This document shows positions 7,301 to 13,498 of a DNA stretch of 13,498 bases, in pieces. The number at the start of each line of letters is the position of its first letter. Position 1 is the first letter of the stretch. Under the pieces are notes generated by a model. That model saw only the letters and a program-made list of their open reading frames with translations. It ran no database searches and was not told the origin of the DNA. This stretch comes from Pholiota molesta (taxonomy: Eukaryota; Basidiomycota; Agaricomycetes; Agaricales; Strophariaceae). The position numbers and the translations under genes are program-made. The stretch is taken from the NCBI GenBank assembly GCA_014925825.1, contig JACGCK010000580.1:1-13498 (forward strand), given 5' to 3'.

Positions 7301-10300
7301 CCCTTCTGCTCATGGCTGAAATTACATGCGTCACTGGATGTGGAAGGACGTTCGTAGAAAACAAACACCTATCTCGACACAAAAAAACTTGCCAACACGT
7401 TCAGCAGCATCGACAAAAGTCTAGGGAGGCTCGCAAAGAGGGTAGGCATACTCATGGCCTCAAGGACATTCCAACACTTCTGGATCGAAAGAAGCGGTTG
7501 CAGGTGAGAAATTTCGTTTAGAGAGGCCAATTTGTGTTCTAAACATCAATACTCAGATGGCCCTCGCTGCTGCTAGTGCAGTGGAAGGCTCTCTCGACCA
7601 CCTCCTAGAATCAGCTCTAGAAACGCCTGCAGCTGCTGGACCCTCCAATAATCAAAGCCAAGTTCATGATGGACCCTTGGTATCTGACAGCTATATGGAT
7701 ATTGACTTTGAAGCTGGAACATCGAATGCACAACCACCACATACCGAAGGCATGGATGCTGGACCTACGCAAATTCCAGTAGAGCTTCCAATTCTTACTA
7801 GAAGTGGACGTCCGCGGCGCAACTACCAGAGGCCTCGGCGCTATCAAGACAACCTGCCTGAACCGACCTCGACCTCTATTCCTTCAGCTCTATTGCTTGA
7901 TATTGGTCCACAGCCAGAAATAGGACCTCTCCGGCGCGTCATGCTAATTGTGCGGGATCGCCTGATCACCACTGCCAACTCATTTGGAATTTGGCGAGAT
8001 TATCCGCGGCGACCGACAAGGGACCCTGACGCATCTCTCTCTCTTGATGACTTGGCCATCAATAGTCCTCAAATTCCAACCCCTGTTTCTGCTCTATCTG
8101 AAACACCAAACTCAAGTAGGCCAGCCTACTGGCCATTTGCTAACGCTACTGTTCATCACATCATGCAATGGTTGAATAATGGGAATACTGCCAAATCTGA
8201 GGCTCAAACCAATGAATTTGTGCACAACGTGATTCTTTCGTCTGATTTTGCCCAAGAGCACCTTGCTGGCTTCGATGCCCATCGCGAAAATCAGCGCCTC
8301 GACAGCGCACTCTCTAAGTCCCTTTGGAGCCAGTTTACCAACAGTGCTGTGGATATCTTGGTTCCATCGGGAGCTGCTGGTATTCCTCCCAAGGTGTTCT
8401 CTGTACCCGGACTTCTTCACCGCAAGCTCACTTCTGTTATCTCCGATGCTTTCAATAGCCCATTATCACATCTTTACCACTTTTCACCCTTCAAGTTATA
8501 CCACCACTCTTCAATCACAAAACAATGAAGAGCGAATTTATGGGGAGGTGTATACCTCTGATGCTTTTTAGAAGAACATGAAAAGGTCCAGCGCCACTCG
8601 CCACTCCCTCCCGATGACCTTGAATGCAAAAGAGAAAGGTTGTTGCAGCACTAATGTTTTCATCGGATTGCAACGCATCTAACAAATTTTGGAAATGCAA
8701 AGCATGGCCAATATATCTGATGCTCAAACCTTTCAAAGTATATTCGGGCTCAACCAAACTCAGGAGCAATGCACCACTTGGCATATATTCCTTCAGTAAG
8801 TTCTTTTGATGTCTATGTTTTTTCAACTCATATTAATATTGGGCTACTTTAGTTGCCAGATTCATTCCAAGACTTCGCCTCGAAATTCCATCACAAATGG
8901 CATTCTCAAAGCAACAGCTTCTCACCATTGTCGACGCGAGCTCATGCATAGTGTGTGGAAGACAATCCTTGATGATGATTTTATACATGCCTACAAGTAT
9001 GGAATTGTTATTCAGTGTATTGATGGAATAGAACGACGAGTCTATCCTAGCTTTCACTTACTCAGCTGATTATCCTGAAAAGTAAGGATTTAATCTGATG
9101 TTCAGTTTAGTTGTCTGACTAATTGTAATTTCCTTAGAGTTCTCCTTGCAACGACTCGTGACAAGGGTCTCTGCCTTGTCCCCGATGCCTTGTTCCAAAG
9201 TCAAGCTTAGATAGGCTTGGCTTGCGTCGTGACATTGCTATGCGCATCGACTGTCTTCGAACATTTATGTTTGAAAAGGTTGCTAGTTGCTCGAAAATAC
9301 ATTTACGCACTTGCAAAACCCATCAGTGGTGCAATGTTGAAAATCTTTGAAAGAATCTCTTGGTGTACCAACAATGGTATGTGCTTTTATCCAAATTTTT
9401 CAATTGTTCAATCTTTTCAATTTGCTTTCAATATAGAACGCATTTGTTGATCGACTTGGGTTGGACTTCAATCCTTCAAAAATGCTTGTCGTTGACCTGA
9501 TGCATGAGTTTGAACTCGGTGTTTGGAAAACACTCTTTACGCATCTTATCCGCCTTCTCTATGCTGCAGGCCGGGGAAGTGATGAATTTGTGGTTGAGCT
9601 TGACAATAGGTTTGTGTGTCCTTGAATTTTAGTGCTCTATTGCTAACTGCATTCTGTAGATACCGCCAAATCTCAACCTTTGGCAATGGTACGATACGGA
9701 CCTTTGCTGCGAATTCTTCAGAAATGAAGAAACTTGCTGCTCGTGACTTTGAAGATTTGCTTCAGGTATGCGCTAACTATAATTGTTTGCTTCTGTGTAG
9801 CCTTCTAACACTGCATCTAGTGTGCAATCCCAGTATTTGAGGGTCTCTTAGATGAGCCTCACAATGGACGCCTCATGAAACTTCTTTATCGGACAGCTGA
9901 GTGGCATGGTCTCGCTAAATTTCGCATGCATACAGATTCATCACTTGGCCTGCTTGATGAGTTGACTGCTGAGTTTGGAAAACTTATGCGACAGTTTCGA
10001 GATCTGACCTGTTCTGAATTTGCAACAACAGAACTCCCTCGGGAAGCGGCTGCTCGAAATCGCCGTGAAACAGAGAGTTTGGCCCGTATTTCGCGGACTA
10101 TTCCTCTAAATGCTGCTGCAGGAGTCCTGGCTGCCCAAGTTCCACTAGTACCCTTAAATGCAGAACTAAGCCAAGCAGCACCTTCTGGCATATCATCAGT
10201 AGCAGAGACTAGTATTCCTATACCAGTGGCCACTCCGAATCGTGAGTTTCAACCAAGCATTTTGGTGGCAGACTAAACTAACAAAATCTTATTGCTTAGA

Positions 10301-11840
10301 ACCACCACTTCGGTCTTCTGCTGGAAGAAAGCCCAAAACTTTGAATTTATCAACAGTCAAATTCCACTTTCTTGGTGATTATGTTAAATATATTCGCTTT
10401 GTCGGTACGACAGACTCTTACTCAACACAATTGGTGAGTAATTTTACTTTGAAAGAGCTAAATACTTATGCTATAGTAGGGCGAACTGGCACATCGCCTC
10501 GTGAAAAGACTCTATGGCTTGACAAATAAAAAGAATGCCATCCAGCAAATCGGCAAGAAATACAGCAGAAAACAAGCACTTCAACCTATTGAACAGTATG
10601 AAATGAGTGAAGCAAGCAAAGGCCGCCTTGAGGACCACCACATTATATCTACCTCTCGAAACACACCCATCGACATTTATCAATTTGTACTTGCTAATTC
10701 TAAAGATCCAGCAAAGAAAGTGAGCATTTTATTAACCACTGCCCAATGCCCCGCTATTATTTTCTTATTTGTGATACAGAACTTCATTAGTCGGCTCCAA
10801 GATCATTTACTTGCGCGCCTTCTTGGCCGCACCTTTGATGGAGACACCGATGAAGACTTTACTCATGAAGATCGACAGACAATCCGGTTCCGAAATGGAA
10901 CTATATTTCGAGTTCGCACTGCCCGGATAAACTACACGACCTATGATGTGCGACGGGCATATGATACTATCAATCCCCGGACCCGTCCTTTTGTTATGGT
11001 AGCATCCCCTGAAACACAGCCCAACTCACACCCCTTTTGGTATGCTTCTGTTATTGGTATATTCCATGCAGATATTCAGCACGTTGGGCAGAACTCCCAG
11101 GATTTCAGACTACAGCGTATGGAGTTTCTCTGGGTACGATGGTTGGGTGTGGTTCCTGGTCATTCCTTTGGAAGAAAGAAAGCACGTCTGCCAAAGCTTG
11201 GATTCATTCCTGACTCAGACGATTACGCGTTCGGCTTTCTTGACCCTGCGCTTGTTATACGAGGCTGTCATCTTCTTCCTGTGTTTGCAGATGGCAAGAC
11301 CAATGACCTGATGACCGCTGTGGATGACACGGAGGCAAGGCTACCAGGTCAACGAGATGACTGGGCAAACTTTTACGTTGGAATGTAAGCTGTCCAGTTA
11401 TTCAAATCTTCTGGCTCTTACTATTTTATTCTATAGATTTGTTGACCGCGACATGCTAACACGATTTTTGGGAAATGGCATCGGACATAAAGATCAAGTC
11501 CACCACTCTGTTCTATCTGGAGATGAAGATGAAGAAGAGGACGAAGATGGCCCTGAATCCATAGAGGATAATGGCGATGGCGCCAATATGGCCCGATCTG
11601 ATGTATCTTCTAATGGCCGTGGCAGAGGGCTTGGACATCATGATAGTGATGATAACTCGGATGAGGATTCAGCCTCTGAGTCTGATGAAGATGACTGGGA
11701 TGACCTTGGTTTTGAAGAAATCTAACAAAAATGTAATGTTCGACCGATTGGCAATTTCATCGTTTGAAATTTTTACACTTCTTCCTGGAGCGGACTAGTC
11801 ATCCCAATTTTCTTTTTAGTGGGTGCTTACCTGTAAATTC
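7262..11840 (+). mobile_element. Plavaka/KDZ-like DNA transposon, ends undefined
   Basis: The transposase gene at 7312-11725 defines the element. The bounds given are the minimum interval between the unrelated tract ending near 7261 and the first Epl1-coding bases at 11844. By eye I could not find matching terminal inverted repeats or a target-site duplication, so the true termini are unknown and may lie further out on the left. Only one gene is seen inside, with no cargo gene. The element is a different lineage from the decayed remnant at 4795-5269. Confidence 0.6.
7312..11725 (+). CDS. Plavaka/KDZ-like transposase, 11 exons, frame interrupted in the middle
   Basis: The ATG at 7312 follows a pyrimidine-rich stretch. 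Inferred exons are 7312-7503, 7557-8795, 8853-9081, 9138-9376, 9437-9609, 9660-9765, 9821-10241, 10300-10433, 10480-10719, 10780-11384 and 11437-11725. Introns are 46-60 bp, GT...AG. The exons sum to 3867 nt, about 1288 codons. Residues 6-27 form a zinc finger, C-x3-C-x12-H-x3-C. A low-complexity linker follows, then FGIWRDYPRRPTRDPDASLS, typical of this transposase class. Further conserved blocks are SPFKLYHHS, SKYIRAQPNSGAMHHLAYIP, CRRELMHSVWKTILDDDFIH, a Cys cluster near residue 565 (CPRC), and VVDLMHEFELGVWKTLFTHL near residues 650-670. After these come ARDFEDLLQ, TTELPREAAARNRRE, YTTYDVRRAYDTINPRTRP and YAFGFLDPALVIRGCHLLP. The last about 65 residues are very rich in Asp, Glu and Ser. Exons before 8515 and after 9437 are intact, but 8515-9352 needs twelve one-base corrections. 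Family assignment rests on motif order; a related unnamed superfamily is possible. Confidence 0.85.
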
Positions 11841-11843
11841 TAG

Positions 11844-13498
11844 GGGAATGAATGAGGCCCTCAATGAATCTTACATCTGCTACATCTGCTTCTGACGGTG
11901 CGAAAGCAAGGTTGTTCGGAAGACTCGTGCGTCGCAAGTCACTTCATCAGACAAGCTTGCTTCGTCTGCAGCTCAAATTTTCATATCCCCTCGAACTAGC
12001 GAAAACGATACTGCAGCGAGAAAAGTTGAAGAAGGAAGCAGCAGGTAGTTCGCAAACAGTGTGGGAGAAACGTCTAGCATATGTCGACCTCAAACGAAAA
12101 TTCCCAAGTCTGAACGACAAGATCGGCGACGAATTGCTGGTGGACAAGGAGAGGCCGGCGAAGAGACCAGAGGTTGCGTGCGTATTCTTTTTTCGCTGCC
12201 TATTTCGTAATGTTTTTTGACATTGGTTATTTGGTTAGACGTGTGCCAGGACTCAAGATCAGGACGAACGACCAGGCACCTCCCACTCCTTTGCAAGCGG
12301 TGGTGCGTCCCAAGGAGAAGGCTCAACAGATTCGCGAAGCCATCAAATCAGCCCTTTCCAGACAGAAGGACCTCGACCATCATTGGGAAGGATCTTGTCG
12401 ACGTAAGTCTTTATTTCCTGCCTATTTTACCGAGTACTCATTTTTGTGTGCAGAACCCTACCAAACGCTTCCCACGTCCTATGCATCCGGACTCTTCAAG
12501 TATACCCACCACACACTGCCCCATTCCTCCTTGGTCTCGTCGTCGATTGCCCGCCAGCCCGTGCAGTCAGCATGCGAGTTGATTGGTCGCGGCGGCGCCG
12601 TATCCTCCTCGATGCCGTCAGTCGCCGCATTACGCCCAAGCTTCCGCGGTCGTCACTGTTTGGCCTTCCTGAGAATGATGAGGACAAGAACATGGATGTC
12701 GATGATCCAGCGGAAGCTGAGCGTTTGAAACGACTGGAGGAGCAATGGAAGTACGATGCCGACGATGTACCTCCAGTTGGTCCTGAAGGTGCTGATGAAC
12801 AGAGTCGAATGTTGGTTGGCCATTACGACCCCAAGTATGTCTACCACCTTTATTGTTATTTTTCCGCCGAGTCTGACAAATATTTCCAGCTACTTGAGAC
12901 ATACCGGGTATGAGTCGTGCAGTGACCAGTATGCCGCATGTCGATGTGCAGAAGCCTGAAGTCATCTCGACACCAGGTATTCCCAATGGTGCTTCGCCGA
13001 TCCCCCAGGCCGAGGTCAATAACGAGATGTCTGTAAATGGACTTCCTGTGTGGCCTAAGTCGCAGAATGTGTCCGCAATCTCACCTTGCCCTTGGCGTTC
13101 CTACTAATGGGTACTGCTCTGGTTAATTCAGCTCCATACCAACATAACCAAAACCTACGATGCCAGCCACGGATGTCAAGGGCATAGCAGCTCGTGGTCT
13201 TCCCAACGGCTATATGCATGTCGGGCCGAATGGAACGAACATGAATATCAGTTGGCTGCTGGTGCAAACATGAACCTGAAGCTGCCTGCTGCCAGGCAGC
13301 TGCAGTGGATGAGCTCGCCGATGCAGCGGCCGGCGTCTGTCGTGAATGGCATCGACGGGCAGATGAACGGTATACACGTTGCGAGTCCCAATGTAGTCTA
13401 TGCCGTTCCAGTGCGGTCGCCTTCGGGCCTTCGGCAAATGGCGAAGGTGGCCGAACAGCACAAAATGTGCTGTTCGCAGAGCAGATCGTTACGCTTCA
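11844..13498 (+). pseudogene. EPL1: Epl1 (Enhancer of polycomb) fragment, 5' truncated, runs off window
   Basis: Epl1 is the scaffold of the NuA4 and piccolo-NuA4 histone acetyltransferase, holding Esa1 and Yng2 through its EPC domain in the nucleus. Reading starts inside that domain after an AG at 11842-11843: NEALNESYIC, a 9-bp duplication, an in-frame TGA (11893-11895), then VVRKTRASQVTSSDKLA. After a +1 shift at 11961-11962 come FSYPLELAKTILQREKLKKE, VWEKRLAYVDLKRKFPSL and DELLVDKERPAKRPEV. An intron (12178-12238) precedes VPGLKIRTNDQAPPTPLQ, IKSALSRQKDLDHHWE, and a second intron (12403-12453). Then follow PYQTLPTSYASGLFKY, frame changes, PKLPRSSLFGLPENDEDKNM, RRLEEQWKYD-like and ADDVPPVGPEGADEQSRMLV, and an intron at 12835-12889. 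The last part is YLRH, SMPHVDVQKPEVISTPGIP, IAARGLPNGYMHVGPNG and ARQLQWMSSPMQRPASVVNG, open to the window end. The N-terminal several hundred residues usual for fungal Epl1 are absent, and the transposase stop lies only 119 bp upstream. It is either a truncated copy or an Epl1 gene disrupted by the transposon. Confidence 0.82.
11872..11889 (+). repeat. 9-bp in-frame tandem duplication in Epl1 fragment
   Basis: The unit tacatctgc occurs twice in a row (11872-11880, 11881-11889), duplicating the residues Tyr-Ile-Cys. It sits just before the in-frame TGA. The Epl1 family has a single Y-(V/I)-C-F at this place. Confidence 0.85.

Noticed and set aside
8515..9352. Programmed ribosomal frameshifting in the transposase.
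   Set aside because: Twelve shifts in both directions at ordinary short runs, with no shared slippery heptamer or downstream structure, cannot be a regulated signal.
7262..11840. Terminal inverted repeats or a target-site duplication for the transposon.
   Set aside because: Manual comparison of 6950-7311 with the reverse complement of 11726-11870 gave no match longer than a few bases.
1..13498. CRISPR array, tRNA or rRNA genes.
   Set aside because: No regularly spaced repeats, cloverleaf-like A/B-box sequences or rRNA-like conserved stretches were seen.

Overview
The window looks like nuclear DNA of an agaricomycete (mushroom-forming) fungus. Recognisable genes are split by many introns of about 46-62 bp with GT...AG ends. 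The protein families present are basidiomycete-type: a Plavaka/KDZ-like DNA transposase, the pentafunctional AROM protein and the NuA4 subunit Epl1. All convincing coding signal is on the + strand. I see no rRNA, tRNA or CRISPR array.

Layout. Bases 1-2570 hold no gene I can support. They contain diverged direct repeats (about 104-338 and 1562-1806), a local duplication (1065-1172 / 1199-1314), a perfect 38-bp tandem duplication (901-976) and smaller repeats. About 2575-3936 is a broken, intron-containing gene of unknown function. About 3940-4790 is gene-poor and carries a perfect 16-bp palindrome holding two CACGTG boxes. About 4795-5269 is a decayed remnant of a Plavaka-type transposase. About 5301-5830 is an unidentified spliced coding remnant. 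About 5974-6690 is an isolated C-terminal piece of the EPSP-synthase domain of AROM (ARO1), broken by frameshifts and a stop and lacking a key arginine. About 6751-7300 is unidentified.

The main feature is a second, much better preserved Plavaka-like transposase gene at 7312-11725. It has 11 inferred exons and about 1288 codons, with an N-terminal zinc finger and a very acidic C-terminal tail. Its first about 1.2 kb and last about 2.3 kb read cleanly. The block 8515-9352 between them needs twelve single-base corrections, nearly all in short homopolymers, with six insertions balanced by six deletions. Immediately downstream, 11844-13498 encodes Epl1 (Enhancer of polycomb) from the middle of its EPC domain onward, running off the window. 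It lacks its N-terminal part and has several frameshifts and one in-frame stop.

Taken together this is a transposon-rich accessory region in which pieces of two housekeeping genes lie as intron-containing, end-truncated fragments between two DNA-transposon remnants. DNA-level capture or segmental duplication fits better than retrocopying, because introns are kept. An alternative for part of the damage is poor base quality, since most frame breaks are single-base homopolymer indels. There is no operon or pathway logic linking the genes.
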